From Nocardioides marinus (GTDB taxonomy: Bacteria; Actinomycetota; Actinomycetes; Propionibacteriales; Nocardioidaceae): a stretch of DNA of 64,000 nt. The position numbers and the translations under genes are program-made. Where the stretch lies: NCBI RefSeq assembly GCF_013408145.1, contig NZ_JACBZI010000001.1:2122001-2186000 (forward strand), in the 5' to 3' direction. This document shows positions 1 to 8,139 of the stretch, in pieces; positions within the stretch are counted from its first letter, which is position 1, and the number at the start of each line of letters is the position of its first letter. Under the pieces are notes generated by a model. The model worked only from the letters and a program-made list of their open reading frames with translations, was not told where the DNA came from and made no database searches.

Positions 1-217
1 CGTGCTCACCACCTACACCGGCACGGTCGCCGGCGACGTGGTCTCGGGGATCATCCCCAGCGCGACGGGCGACTTCGACGCGACGTACACCGTCAGCGAC
101 GACGACGAACTGCGCTCGATGGAGCTGACCGGCGACTTCTACGGTGCCGGGTCGATGACCTACTCGATCACCTTCGCCGACTACGGCGCCGAGCCGAGCA
201 TCTCCGCCCCCGAGTGA
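1..217 (+). CDS. LprG/LppX-family lipoprotein, C-terminal end (5' end outside window)
   Basis: The reading frame enters from the left edge and gives about 71 C-terminal residues. The pattern (GDVVSGIIPSA, then TYTVSDDDELRSMELTG, then YSITFADYG, ending in a short acidic tail) is that of the LppX_LprAFG family. These are extracytoplasmic lipoproteins with a hydrophobic pocket that carry lipids or lipoglycans to the cell surface. The stop codon overlaps the GTG start of the following MFS transporter by 4 nt (GTGA, 214-217), so the two are translationally coupled. The same pairing is known in mycobacteria (lprG with the P55/Rv1410c exporter), which makes joint action in envelope lipid export likely. 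The signal peptide and lipobox lie outside the window. Family assignment rests on the C-terminal part only. Confidence 0.8.
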   Translation, partial: VLTTYTGTVAGDVVSGIIPSATGDFDATYTVSDDDELRSMELTGDFYGAGSMTYSITFADYGAEPSISAPE

Positions 218-2097
218 GCGCCCCGACCGACGGGCCGGTGACCCGGTCCCGGCTGCTGCTCGGTCTGGCGGCGGGCGCGGTCGCGTTCGCCGCCGCCGAC
301 ACCTACGTCGTCGTCCTGGCGCTGGTCGACATGATGCAGGGCATCGGGCTCTCCCCCGAGCAGCTGCAGCGGGCGGCGCCGATCGTCTCCGGCTTCCTGC
401 TGGGGTACGTCGCGATGCTGCCGCTCATCGGGCGGATCGCCGACCTGCGCGGCCGGGTCCCGGTGCTCATCGCGGCCCTGGTGGTCTTCGCGTTCGGCTC
501 GATCCTCACCGCGGCCGCCTACGACATGACCACCATGGTCGGGGGCCGTTTCCTCCAGGGGGTCGGTGGTGGCGGGCTGGTGCCGGCGACCCTGGCCCTG
601 GTCGCCGACCTCTACCCGGTGCACCGCCGCGCGATCCCGCTCGGGATCGTCTCCGCGGTCCAGGAGATCGGCTCGGTGCTGGGCCCGCTGCTGGGTGCGG
701 TGGTCCTCGCCGTCGCCGACTGGCGGGCGATCTTCCTGCTCAACCTCGCCGTCGGCCTCGTCCTCGCCGCCGCGATCGCCGCAGTCGCCGGTCGAGAGCA
801 GCTGGTCGAGCAGCGAGGAGCGCCAGCGACGAGCGGGCCACCTCCGGTGGTCGAGCAGGGAGGAGCGCCAGCGACGAGCGGGCCACCCCCGGTGGTCGAG
901 CAGCGAGGAGCGCCAGCGACGAGCGGGCGTCGAGACCACCTCGACTGGCTCGGCGTCCTGCTCCTCCTGCTCGCGATGGTCGCCGGGGCGCTGGTCTTCC
1001 AGCCGCCCACCCAGCTGCTCACCGACCTCACCTGGGGCCAGCTGTTCATCCCCTTCGTCGACGACGGTGGCCGCTGGCTGACCCCGGTCGGGGCGGTCGC
1101 GATCGCCGCGGTGGTCCTGCTGCTGGTGCGCACCCTGACGGCCCGCCGCCCGCTGGTGGACCTGCGTGCCTGGGGCCGCTCGCTCCGCGAGGCCGACCTG
1201 GTGGGGGCGACGTACCTCGCCGTGGCGCTCGGCGGGGTGATCCTGGCGTTCGCGACCGCCGACCCGAAGGTCGAGGTCTTCTCCGAGCAGGGCTGGTGGT
1301 ACCTCCTCGGCGCCGCGATCGGCACCGTCGCCTTCGTGGTGCACCTGCGCCGCGCCGAGGCCCCGCTGCTCCCCCGCGGCACCCTGGCGGCGCGCCCGGC
1401 CTGGGGCTCGGTCGTCGTCAGCTTCTTCGTCGGCGCCGCCCTGATCGCGGCCCTCATCGACGTCCCGCTCTTCGCCCGCACCACGGTCTACCCCGAGTCC
1501 CAGCTGATGGCGGCCCTGGTGCTGCTGCGGTTCCTCGCGGCGCTGCCGGTGGGCGCGGTCGTGGGCGGCTACCTCACCCGCTCCCTGCCCGCGGGCGTCG
1601 TCACCGCTGCGGGCATGCTGATGGCCTCCGGAGGCTTCCTGGCCATGTCCCGCTGGGACATCACCAGCCTGGAGTCGTGGACGTCGACGGTGCCACTGGT
1701 GGTCGGCGGCTTCGGCTTCGGCCTGGCGCTGGCGCCGGTCAACGCCGCGATCCTGGCCAGCACCGCCGACGCGGTGCACGGGGTGGCCTCGGCCATGGTC
1801 GTGGTGGCCCGGATGGTCGGCATGCTGGTCGGCATCTCGGCCCTCACCACGATCGGGCTGCGCCGCTACTACGCCGAGCAGGCGGGGGTCCCGCCGGTGC
1901 AGGAGGTCTGCCCGGCCGGGACGACGCGCTGCTCGGAGTACTCCGACCTGCTCAAGGCCGCCGGCATCGCCCAGGAGCAGACGGTGTTCCTCGGCGCCGC
2001 CGGCTGTGCCCTGGTCGCAGCCGTCCTGGCGCTCGTCCTGCTGCGCGGAGCGGCCACCAGGGGGACAGCCACCCGGACGGGCCTGGGGATCGGCTAA
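214..2097 (+). CDS. MFS exporter, P55/Rv1410c-like (partner of LprG)
   Basis: A 627-residue polytopic membrane protein with about 14 hydrophobic segments. The MFS motif A variant GRIADLRGR is at residues 73-81, in the loop after the second segment. Its place directly downstream of, and coupled to, an LprG-type lipoprotein matches the mycobacterial lprG-P55 export pair, so lipid or drug export by proton antiport is inferred. Residues about 197-242, between the sixth segment (ending LAAAIAAVAG) and the seventh (starting LDWLGVLLLL), consist of three in-frame copies of a 15-residue unit resembling VVEQRGAPATSGPPP. These are encoded by a dispersed repeat (see 803-940). The insert sits in the central loop and should not disturb membrane packing. 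The substrate is unknown. Confidence 0.85.
   Translation: MSAPTDGPVTRSRLLLGLAAGAVAFAAADTYVVVLALVDMMQGIGLSPEQLQRAAPIVSGFLLGYVAMLPLIGRIADLRGRVPVLIAALVVFAFGSILTAAAYDMTTMVGGRFLQGVGGGGLVPATLALVADLYPVHRRAIPLGIVSAVQEIGSVLGPLLGAVVLAVADWRAIFLLNLAVGLVLAAAIAAVAGREQLVEQRGAPATSGPPPVVEQGGAPATSGPPPVVEQRGAPATSGRRDHLDWLGVLLLLLAMVAGALVFQPPTQLLTDLTWGQLFIPFVDDGGRWLTPVGAVAIAAVVLLLVRTLTARRPLVDLRAWGRSLREADLVGATYLAVALGGVILAFATADPKVEVFSEQGWWYLLGAAIGTVAFVVHLRRAEAPLLPRGTLAARPAWGSVVVSFFVGAALIAALIDVPLFARTTVYPESQLMAALVLLRFLAALPVGAVVGGYLTRSLPAGVVTAAGMLMASGGFLAMSRWDITSLESWTSTVPLVVGGFGFGLALAPVNAAILASTADAVHGVASAMVVVARMVGMLVGISALTTIGLRRYYAEQAGVPPVQEVCPAGTTRCSEYSDLLKAAGIAQEQTVFLGAAGCALVAAVLALVLLRGAATRGTATRTGLGIG
803..940 (+). 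repeat. Triplicated 45/50-bp GGTGGTC element inside the MFS gene
   Basis: Three tandem units start at 803, 848 and 893, exactly 45 bp (15 codons) apart, and differ at very few bases. The last unit is a complete 50-bp element (891-940). It begins GGTGGTCGAG and ends CGAGACCACC, so the outer 7 bp form a perfect inverted repeat. Inside it are two direct repeats, AGCGAGGAGCG and AGCGACGAGCG. The complete unit has no stop codon in any of six frames. It matches the copy in the HNH gene (44726-44775, reverse orientation) at 47 of 50 positions. Confidence 0.9.
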
Positions 2098-2107
2098 CTT
2101 CCCCCTC

Positions 2108-2611
2108 GTGACCGACTCCTCCGCATTCGACGACCTGCTCGCCGCGAACCGTGAGTTCGCCACCGACTTCGCCTACGGCGGCTTCGACGGCATCGCCAAG
2201 GCCGGCATCGCCCTGGTGACCTGCATGGACAGCCGGATCGACCCGCTGCGCATGATCGGCCTGGAGCCCGGCGACGCCAAGATCTTCCGCAACCCCGGCG
2301 GCCGCGTGACCGAGGCGGCGCTGGAGGCGATCGTCCTGGGCGTACACCTGCTCAACGTCCAGCGCGTCCTGGTGGTCCCCCACACCCGCTGCGCCGTCGC
2401 GTCCAACTCCGAGGAGACCCTGCGCGAGCGCGTGGCCGCCTCCGCGGGCGTCGACGCCACCTGGCAGCGCTTCCACGTCATCGAGGACCAGGTCGCCACC
2501 CTCGGCCTGGACGTGCACCGGGTGCGCTCGCACCCGCTGGTGCCGGAGTCGGTCGAGGTGGGCGGCTTCCTCTACGACGTCGACAGCGGCCTGCTCGACC
2601 AGAAGTGCTGA
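2108..2611 (+). CDS. Beta-class carbonic anhydrase
   Basis: A 167-residue protein of the small actinobacterial beta-carbonic anhydrase type (like Rv1284), which interconverts CO2 and bicarbonate. The zinc site is complete: Cys39 with the Asp41-Arg43 dyad in CMDSR, then His92 and Cys95 in HTRC. The GTG start at 2108 is preceded by TAACTT (2095-2100) with a 7-nt gap, so the message is probably leaderless. That hexamer includes the TAA stop of the MFS gene. A different promoter from the lprG-MFS pair is therefore likely despite the 10-bp gap. The fold and metal site are clear; which cellular process uses the bicarbonate cannot be read from the context. Confidence 0.88.
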   Translation: MTDSSAFDDLLAANREFATDFAYGGFDGIAKAGIALVTCMDSRIDPLRMIGLEPGDAKIFRNPGGRVTEAALEAIVLGVHLLNVQRVLVVPHTRCAVASNSEETLRERVAASAGVDATWQRFHVIEDQVATLGLDVHRVRSHPLVPESVEVGGFLYDVDSGLLDQKC

Positions 2612-2623
2612 TCCGGCCGGACT

Positions 2624-2669
2624 GGCCGCACCGCCTCGTGCGGCCCAGCGCGTGCCATGGACCGCGCTG
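2624..2669. terminator. Double hairpin between carbonic anhydrase and parE
   Basis: Two adjacent stems lie between the convergent genes: GGCCGCAC/GTGCGGCC (2624-2631 with 2638-2645) and CAGCGCG/CGCGCTG (2646-2652 with 2663-2669). There is no U-run, as is common in high-GC actinobacteria. It probably serves both directions. Confidence 0.55.
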
Positions 2670-2690
2670 AGCCGCACGAGACAGGTCACG

Positions 2691-4808
2691 TCAGGCGTCG
2701 AGGGCCTCGACGTCCACGTCGTAGGCACCCTGGACGATGAACTCCTTGCGAGGAGCCACGTCGGAGCCCATCAGCAGGTCGAAGACCTCGGTGGCACCCT
2801 CGGCGTCGTCGATGGTCAGCCGCCGAAGGGTCCGGCGGCGGGGGTCCATGGTGGTCTCGGCCAGCTGGTCGGCGTCCATCTCACCCAGACCCTTGTAGCG
2901 CTGGACCGGGTCCTTCCACCGCACGTTCTTCTTCCGCAGCTCGGCGAGCTTGCGCTGCAGCTCGGCGTCGGAATAGGTGTAGACGTACTTCTCCATCCCC
3001 TTCTTGGGGTTGGACAGCTCGATGCGGTGCAGCGGCGGCACGGCGGTGTAGACGCGGCCGTCGCGGATCAGGTCGGGCATGTACTTGAAGAACAACGTGG
3101 CCAGCAGGCAGCGGATGTGGGCGCCGTCGGAGTCGGCGTCGGCCATGAAGATGATCCGGCCGTAGCGACGGGCCTCGAGCTCGAAGGTGCGCCCGGAGCC
3201 GGCGCCGACGACCTGGATGATCGAGGCGCACTCGGCGTTCTTCAGCATGTCGCCGACCGAGGCCTTCTGGACGTTGAGGATCTTGCCGCGGATCGGCAGC
3301 AGCGCCTGGAACTCGGAGTTGCGGGCGAGCTTGGCGGTGCCGAGCGCGGAGTCACCCTCGACGATGAACAGCTCGCTGCGGTCGTTGTCGCCCGAGCGGC
3401 AGTCGGCGAGCTTGGCGGGGAGCGCGGAGGACTCCAGCGCGTTCTTGCGGCGCTGGGTCTCCTTGTGCTGACGGGCGGCGATGCGGGTCTTCTGCGCGCC
3501 CGCGACCTTCTCCATCACCAGCTTGGCCTCGGCCTTCTCGGCCCGCTTGGTGGAGGTCAGGAACGCCTTGAGCTCGCGTGCGACGACCTTGCGCACGATC
3601 GAGCGGGCCGCCGGGGTGCCGAGGATCTCCTTGGTCTGCCCCTCGAACTGCGGCTCCGCCAGGCGCACCGTCACCACCGAGGTCAGGCCCTCGAGCACGT
3701 CGTCCTTGATGACGTCGGGGTCGTTGACCTTGAGCGCCTTGGTCGCGCGCATCACGTCGTTGAAGGTCTTCGTCAGCGCGGTCTCGAACCCGCTGACGTG
3801 GGTGCCGCCCTTGGGGGTGGCGATGACGTTGACGAAGGAGCGCAGCGTCGTGTCGTAGCCGGTGCCCCAGCGCACCGCCACGTCGACGGTCAGCTCGCGC
3901 TCGACCTCCTGCGGGGTCATGTGTCCCTGGGCGTCCAGGAGCGGGACAGTCTCGGTGAAGGTGTCCGAGCCCTGCAGCCGCAGGATCGAGCTCACGGGCT
4001 CGTCGGGGCTGAGGAAGTCGGCGAACTCGGTGATGCCGCCCTCGTGCTTGAAGCTCTCCTCGACCGGCTCCTCGCCCCGCAGGTCGCGGACGACGATCTC
4101 GAGGCCGGGCACGATGAAGGAGGTCTGCCGAGCGCGCGTGAGCAGCTCGTCGAGGACGTAGGTGGCATCGCGGGTGAAGATCTGGCGGTCCGGCCAGAAC
4201 CGGATGCGGGTGCCGCTGCGGCCCTTGGCGACGCGGGCGCCCTTGCGGGTCAGCCCCGAGCGCGCCTCGAAGTCCCCACCCGGGCCCTCTGCCGCGAACA
4301 CCCCGGGCACGCCCCGCTGGAAGGACAGCCCCTGGACCGCGGGTGAGCGCTCGACGTCGATGTCCATGCGCGAGGACAGGGCGTTGACGACGGAGAGACC
4401 CACGCCGTGCAGGCCGCCGGTCGCGACGTACGAGCCGCCGCCGAACTTGCCGCCGGCGTGCAGCTTCGTGGCGACGACCTCGACACCGGGCAGGCCGGTG
4501 CGCGGCTCCTTGTCGGTGGGGATGCCGCGACCGTTGTCGTGGACCTCGACCGAGCCGTCGGGGTGGAGCAGCACCTCGACACGGTCCGCCGCGCCGGCCA
4601 GCGCCTCGTCGACACCGTTGTCGATGATCTCCCACACGCAGTGCATGAGGCCGCGGGTGTCGGTGGACCCGATGTACATGCCCGGCCGCTTGCGCACCGC
4701 CTCCAGGCCCTCCAGGACCAGGAGGTGGGCGGCGTTGTAGGTGTTGTCGGCGATCTCGGAGCTCCTCTGGTGCTGGCGCTTCGGGGCGGTCTCGGGTGCC
4801 TGCGTCAC
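2691..4808 (-). CDS. parE: DNA topoisomerase IV subunit B (ParE), GyrB-like
   Basis: A 705-residue type II topoisomerase ATPase subunit. The GHKL ATPase domain carries EIIDNGVDEAL (residues 60-70), DNGRGIP (91-97) and GGLHGVG (131-137). The transducer domain follows. The TOPRIM domain has VEGDSALG near residue 481 and DADSDGAH near 552, plus PIRGKILNV. The EGDSALGTAK form, in place of the EGDSAGG of GyrB, is typical of actinobacterial ParE. It should pair with ParC, which is not in this window, to decatenate chromosomes. The GTG start at 4808 is chosen because TAGATT (4816-4821, minus strand) ends 7 nt upstream, as in a leaderless transcript. Linkage to sigA and the DUF7455 gene matches the Streptomyces hrdB region. 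Confidence 0.9.
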   Translation of the reverse strand: MTQAPETAPKRQHQRSSEIADNTYNAAHLLVLEGLEAVRKRPGMYIGSTDTRGLMHCVWEIIDNGVDEALAGAADRVEVLLHPDGSVEVHDNGRGIPTDKEPRTGLPGVEVVATKLHAGGKFGGGSYVATGGLHGVGLSVVNALSSRMDIDVERSPAVQGLSFQRGVPGVFAAEGPGGDFEARSGLTRKGARVAKGRSGTRIRFWPDRQIFTRDATYVLDELLTRARQTSFIVPGLEIVVRDLRGEEPVEESFKHEGGITEFADFLSPDEPVSSILRLQGSDTFTETVPLLDAQGHMTPQEVERELTVDVAVRWGTGYDTTLRSFVNVIATPKGGTHVSGFETALTKTFNDVMRATKALKVNDPDVIKDDVLEGLTSVVTVRLAEPQFEGQTKEILGTPAARSIVRKVVARELKAFLTSTKRAEKAEAKLVMEKVAGAQKTRIAARQHKETQRRKNALESSALPAKLADCRSGDNDRSELFIVEGDSALGTAKLARNSEFQALLPIRGKILNVQKASVGDMLKNAECASIIQVVGAGSGRTFELEARRYGRIIFMADADSDGAHIRCLLATLFFKYMPDLIRDGRVYTAVPPLHRIELSNPKKGMEKYVYTYSDAELQRKLAELRKKNVRWKDPVQRYKGLGEMDADQLAETTMDPRRRTLRRLTIDDAEGATEVFDLLMGSDVAPRKEFIVQGAYDVDVEALDA

Positions 4809-5173
4809 TGGCCAGAATCTAGTCGACGACACGCCGTCCCCGGCTCGCGGCACGCCCCCGCACCCGGGTCTAGTGTCGGATCACTTCCTCGCAGCACCGC
4901 ACCACCGATGAACCGCAGCACCGCAGGACACGTCCTCCGGGACGTCACGATGTGGACACGATCGGGCTCGGGATCCGGAACCGTCCACGGGACGTCCCAG
5001 GACGCGAGAGACTTCACCCAGGCGGGCGAGTGATCTTCCGCCGGGTGGGGGAACATCACCTGGGACAACGTCGTTCCGGACACCTGAGAACGCACCGGAT
5101 CCACTCAACCGGACAGGAGGGCGGCCGATGGGAGCATCGCACCACCCACTGTCGCGTGCGCCACACGTGACGA
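4809..5173. other. Intergenic region between parE and the DUF7455 gene
   Basis: Divergent spacer. On the minus strand it holds the parE -10 hexamer TAGATT (4816-4821); on the plus side it leads to the GGAAT promoter at 5174. A short open frame (ATG 4908 to 5033, about 41 residues) has no ribosome site or recognisable family and is not called. No convincing RNA structure was seen. Confidence 0.5.
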
Positions 5174-5200
5174 GGAATCTTTCAGGTCCCTCGCTACGTT
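5174..5200 (+). promoter_or_regulatory. SigR/SigH-type promoter (GGAAT-N19-GTT)
   Basis: GGAAT at 5174-5178 and GTT at 5198-5200 are 19 nt apart. This fits the GGAAT-N18/19-GTT pattern of thiol-oxidative-stress ECF sigma factors (SigR of Streptomyces, SigH/SigE of mycobacteria). Transcription would begin about 30 nt before the GTG at 5238. No experiment is available; the match rests on sequence and position. Confidence 0.45.
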
Positions 5201-5237
5201 GTCACCAGCACCGAGTGAGTACAGAAATGAGGCCGAA

Positions 5238-5441
5238 GTGACTACTGCCGTTGCCCCGAGCACCGCGCTGACCGCAGCGGACCGCTGCGACCGTTGCGGC
5301 GCACAGGCCTACCTCCGTGTCGAGCTGCAGACGGGCGGTGAGCTGCTCTTCTGCGCCCACCACGCCCGCGAGCACGGCGACGCGCTCAAGCAGGTGGCCG
5401 TGACCGTCCAGGACGAGACGCACAAGCTCGGCCTGGACTGA
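5238..5441 (+). CDS. DUF7455 family small zinc-ribbon-like protein
   Basis: A 67-residue protein with CDRCGAQA (Cys17, Cys20) and CAHHAREH (Cys39, His41, His42), a probable single zinc site. The middle is a short beta-rich segment (AYLRVELQTGGELLF). The family is conserved beside the principal sigma factor gene in actinobacteria (between hrdB and parE in Streptomyces); its function is not established. The GTG at 5238 is preferred because GAGG (5229-5232) lies 5 nt upstream. Transcription may come from the GGAAT-N19-GTT promoter at 5174, which would place a thiol/zinc protein under oxidative-stress control. A strong hairpin ends the unit. Confidence 0.85.
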   Translation: MTTAVAPSTALTAADRCDRCGAQAYLRVELQTGGELLFCAHHAREHGDALKQVAVTVQDETHKLGLD

Positions 5442-5465
5442 GCCCACCCGACCAGACCACCCGCA

Positions 5466-5493
5466 CGGCCCCGGACAGTGATGTCCGGGGCCG
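5466..5493 (+). terminator. 12-bp stem terminator after the DUF7455 gene
   Basis: A perfect 12-bp stem, CGGCCCCGGACA/TGTCCGGGGCCG (5466-5477 with 5482-5493), with a GTGA tetraloop. It begins 25 nt after the stop codon. Confidence 0.75.
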
Positions 5494-5520
5494 TCGGCGT
5501 CTGCAGACAGGAGACTCCCC

Positions 5521-6381
5521 GTGCCGGTCGTCCTCGCCCTGGCCTCGGCCGCTGCCTACGGCCTGGCCGACTTCGTCGGCGGGCTGACGTCGCGACGCAC
5601 CGGCGCGTCGTGGTCGGTGGGGTTCCTCGCCCTGCTCGCCGGGGGTACGACGACGGCCGTGGTCGCGTGGGTCGACCCGGGCTCCCCCACGACGACCGAT
5701 CACCTGTGGGCGGTCGTCGCCGGTGTCGGGAACGGAGTCGGCACGGGATTCCTCTACCGCGGGCTGGCCGGCGGCCGGATGGGCGTGGTCGCACCGGTGA
5801 GCGCCGTCGGTGCCGCCCTGGTCCCTCTGCTGGTCGGCCTCGGCTCCGGTGAGCGCCCCTCCGCCCTGGTCTGGCTCGGTGTCGCCGCCGCCTTCCCGGG
5901 CATCTGGTGGGTCTCCCGCCCAGAGGTGGACGCCGAGGAGCACGCCGAGGAGGACGCTCGACCCGGGCACCGGGCGGCGGGGACCCTGGACGGCGTGCTC
6001 GCCGGTCTGGGTTTCGGGACCCTCTTCGCCGGGCTCGGCCAGGTGCCGGACTCCGCTGGCCTCCTCCCCCTGGCGTTGAACCAGGTCGTCGCGGCCGTGG
6101 TCGTCGCCGGCCTGGCCGCCGCCGTCGGGGGCGAGTGGGTCCCCCGGTCGCTCCCGGTTGCCTGGGGAGCCCTGGCGGGCCTCCTGGGCGCTCTGGCCAC
6201 CGGCTTGTTCCTGGTGGCCAGCCACGGCGGCTACCTCAGCGTCGTGGCCGTCATCGCCTCGCTCTACCCGGCCTTCACCGTGCTGCTGGCCGCCACCGTG
6301 CTCAAGGAGCAGATCGGCAGCGGCCAGGCCGTCGGCCTCGCGCTGTGCGCGCTGGCCGTGGGCCTGGTCGCGGCCGGCTGA
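5521..6381 (+). CDS. EamA/DMT-superfamily permease
   Basis: A 286-residue membrane protein made of two EamA halves with about ten hydrophobic segments (for example VLALASAAAYGLADFVGG at the start and VVAVIASLYPAFTVLLAA in the second half). The fold is that of drug/metabolite transporters, typically exporters of amino acids or metabolites; no substrate can be assigned. The GTG at 5521 follows AGGAGA (about 5508-5513), a good ribosome site. A polar, acidic stretch (EVDAEEHAEEDARPGHR) between the halves marks the central cytoplasmic loop. It stands alone between two hairpins and converges on sigA. Confidence 0.8.
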   Translation: MPVVLALASAAAYGLADFVGGLTSRRTGASWSVGFLALLAGGTTTAVVAWVDPGSPTTTDHLWAVVAGVGNGVGTGFLYRGLAGGRMGVVAPVSAVGAALVPLLVGLGSGERPSALVWLGVAAAFPGIWWVSRPEVDAEEHAEEDARPGHRAAGTLDGVLAGLGFGTLFAGLGQVPDSAGLLPLALNQVVAAVVVAGLAAAVGGEWVPRSLPVAWGALAGLLGALATGLFLVASHGGYLSVVAVIASLYPAFTVLLAATVLKEQIGSGQAVGLALCALAVGLVAAG

Positions 6382-6416
6382 GCTGGTCGGCGACGACGAA
6401 CCGGACCTGACCCGTC

Positions 6417-6442
6417 GAGCCGGCGTATCAATACGCCGGCTC
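6417..6442. terminator. Bidirectional terminator between the EamA gene and sigA
   Basis: A perfect 12-bp inverted repeat, GAGCCGGCGTAT/ATACGCCGGCTC, separated by only CA (6417-6428 and 6431-6442). It lies between convergent genes and can serve both. Confidence 0.75.
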
Positions 6443-6455
6443 GGCGGGCGGTTCG

Positions 6456-7937
6456 TCAGTCCAGGTAGTCGCGCAGGACCTGCGAGCGCGAGGGGTGGCG
6501 GAGCTTCGACATGGTCTTGGACTCGATCTGGCGGATCCGCTCGCGGGTCACGCCGTAGACCTTGCCGATCTCGTCGAGGGTCTTGGGCTGGCCGTCGGTG
6601 AGCCCGAAGCGCATCGACACCACGCCCGCCTCGCGCTCGGAGAGCGTGTCGAGGACGGCGTGCAGCTGCTCCTGGAGCAGGGTGAACGACACGGCGTCGG
6701 CCGGGACGATGGCCTCGGAGTCCTCGATGAGGTCACCGAACTCCGAGTCGCCGTCCTCGCCGAGCGGAGTGTGCAGCGAGATCGGCTCACGGCCGTACTT
6801 CTGGACCTCGATGACCTTCTCGGGGGTCATGTCGAGCTCCTTGGCCAGCTCCTCCGGGGTGGGCTCGCGCCCGAGGTCCTGGAGCATCTGGCGCTGGACG
6901 CGGGCCAGCTTGTTGATGACCTCGACCATGTGCACCGGGATGCGGATGGTGCGTGCCTGGTCGGCCATCGCGCGGGTGATCGCCTGGCGGATCCACCACG
7001 TCGCGTAGGTCGAGAACTTGTAGCCCTTGGTGTAGTCGAACTTCTCGACCGCACGGATCAGACCGAGGTTGCCCTCCTGGATCAGGTCCAGGAAGAGCAT
7101 CCCGCGACCGGTGTAGCGCTTGGCCAGCGAGACCACGAGGCGCAGGTTGGCCTCGAGCAGGTGGTTCTTGGCGCGGCGGCCGTCCTCGGCGATCCACTCG
7201 AGCTCCTCGAGCAGGTCGGCCTTGATCTTGCCGCCCTTGGCCAGCTTCTCCTCCGAGAACAGGCCCGCCTCGATCCGCTTGGCGAGCTCGACCTCCATCT
7301 CGGCGTTGAGCAGCGGGACCTTGCCGATCTGCTTGAGGTAGTCCTTGACCGGGTCCGCGGTCGCGCCGGCGACCATGACCTGCTGGACCGGCTCGTCGGA
7401 CTCGTCGGCCGCGGAGACCACGAAGCTCGAGGTGGCGGTGGCCTCCTCCTCGTCGGCCTTGATGGTCGGGTCGGCGGCGACGTCCTTCTCGAACTGCTCG
7501 TCCGGGACGTCGGGCAGGACCTTCTTGCCGTCGGGGCCGATGACCGGAGCGGCTGCCTCGACCTCGACCTCGACGGTCTCGGTCGCCTTCTTCGCCGCGG
7601 TCTTCTTGGCCGGAGCCGCCTTCTTGGCGGGGGCGGCCTTCTTCGCCGGGGCCGCCTTCTTCGCGGCGGTCTTCTTCGCCGTGGCGGTGGTGGTCTTGCG
7701 CGTCGAGGTCGCCGCGACCGCGCGGGTGCTCGCCACGTCGATGTTCACGGAGATGCCCTGCTCGCTCAGGTGACCGAGCAGCGCCTTGAGGTGGCGTGGC
7801 TCGATCGCGGCATCCTCACTGGCCCTCCGGACCTCGTCGGGAGTGACGCTGCCCGTGGGGGCACCTCGCTCGACGAGGGTCACGATGGCGGGGTGCGAGA
7901 GCACCTCGGCAGGGATCTTGCGTGCGTTCGAAGTCAC
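6456..7937 (-). CDS. sigA: Principal RNA polymerase sigma factor (SigA/HrdB/RpoD)
   Basis: A 493-residue group 1 sigma-70 factor. Order: variable N-terminal part; region 1.2 ([16 protein letters not shown]); region 2 with [19 protein letters not shown] and [18 protein letters not shown]; region 3; region 4 with the helix-turn-helix [20 protein letters not shown] near the C-terminus. It directs housekeeping transcription. The unconserved N-terminal domain has a lysine/alanine/proline stretch of AKKAAP repeats like a histone tail (DNA 7601-7680). The GTG at 7937 is preferred over an upstream in-frame GTG at 7943 because GAGAGG lies just before it. Beside parE and the DUF7455 gene it matches the Streptomyces hrdB locus. 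Confidence 0.95.
   Translation of the reverse strand: MTSNARKIPAEVLSHPAIVTLVERGAPTGSVTPDEVRRASEDAAIEPRHLKALLGHLSEQGISVNIDVASTRAVAATSTRKTTTATAKKTAAKKAAPAKKAAPAKKAAPAKKTAAKKATETVEVEVEAAAPVIGPDGKKVLPDVPDEQFEKDVAADPTIKADEEEATATSSFVVSAADESDEPVQQVMVAGATADPVKDYLKQIGKVPLLNAEMEVELAKRIEAGLFSEEKLAKGGKIKADLLEELEWIAEDGRRAKNHLLEANLRLVVSLAKRYTGRGMLFLDLIQEGNLGLIRAVEKFDYTKGYKFSTYATWWIRQAITRAMADQARTIRIPVHMVEVINKLARVQRQMLQDLGREPTPEELAKELDMTPEKVIEVQKYGREPISLHTPLGEDGDSEFGDLIEDSEAIVPADAVSFTLLQEQLHAVLDTLSEREAGVVSMRFGLTDGQPKTLDEIGKVYGVTRERIRQIESKTMSKLRHPSRSQVLRDYLD
7601..7680 (-). repeat. AKKAAP codon repeats in the sigA N-terminal tail
   Basis: Short direct repeats of about 18 bp encode several near-perfect AKKAAP hexapeptides flanked by TAAKK. 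The region is low-complexity and strongly basic. In this family the N-terminal tail varies in length between species, as expected for slippage-prone DNA. Confidence 0.75.
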
Positions 7938-8139
7938 GAACACCTCTCGTGAACTGGCGTGGGGGCGCGGCAGGGCCCGGAGTCGTCAAGAGCCGCGGGC
8001 TCATTCTGCCACGGGGGTGATGACGTCCCCGCAACGGGGACGGTCTCGCAGGCCTGTCCCGCTCCGCTGCACGGGGCCGGCGGGCTCAGCAGCCTCTCAG
8101 CAACGCCTCAGCAGGGCCTCAGCGACGATCCACGACGCG

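Noticed and set aside
181..2163. 660-codon minus-strand frame across the MFS and carbonic anhydrase genes
   Set aside because: It spans two real genes, has biased low-complexity composition and no recognisable domain.
2652..4346. Long open frame (564 codons) opposite parE
   Set aside because: Shadow frame caused by high third-position GC. The protein is repetitive in Gly, Val, Leu and Asp; the other strand encodes complete ParE motifs.
4908..5033. Small ORF between parE and the DUF7455 gene
   Set aside because: No ribosome site, low-complexity Ser/Gly run and no recognised family.
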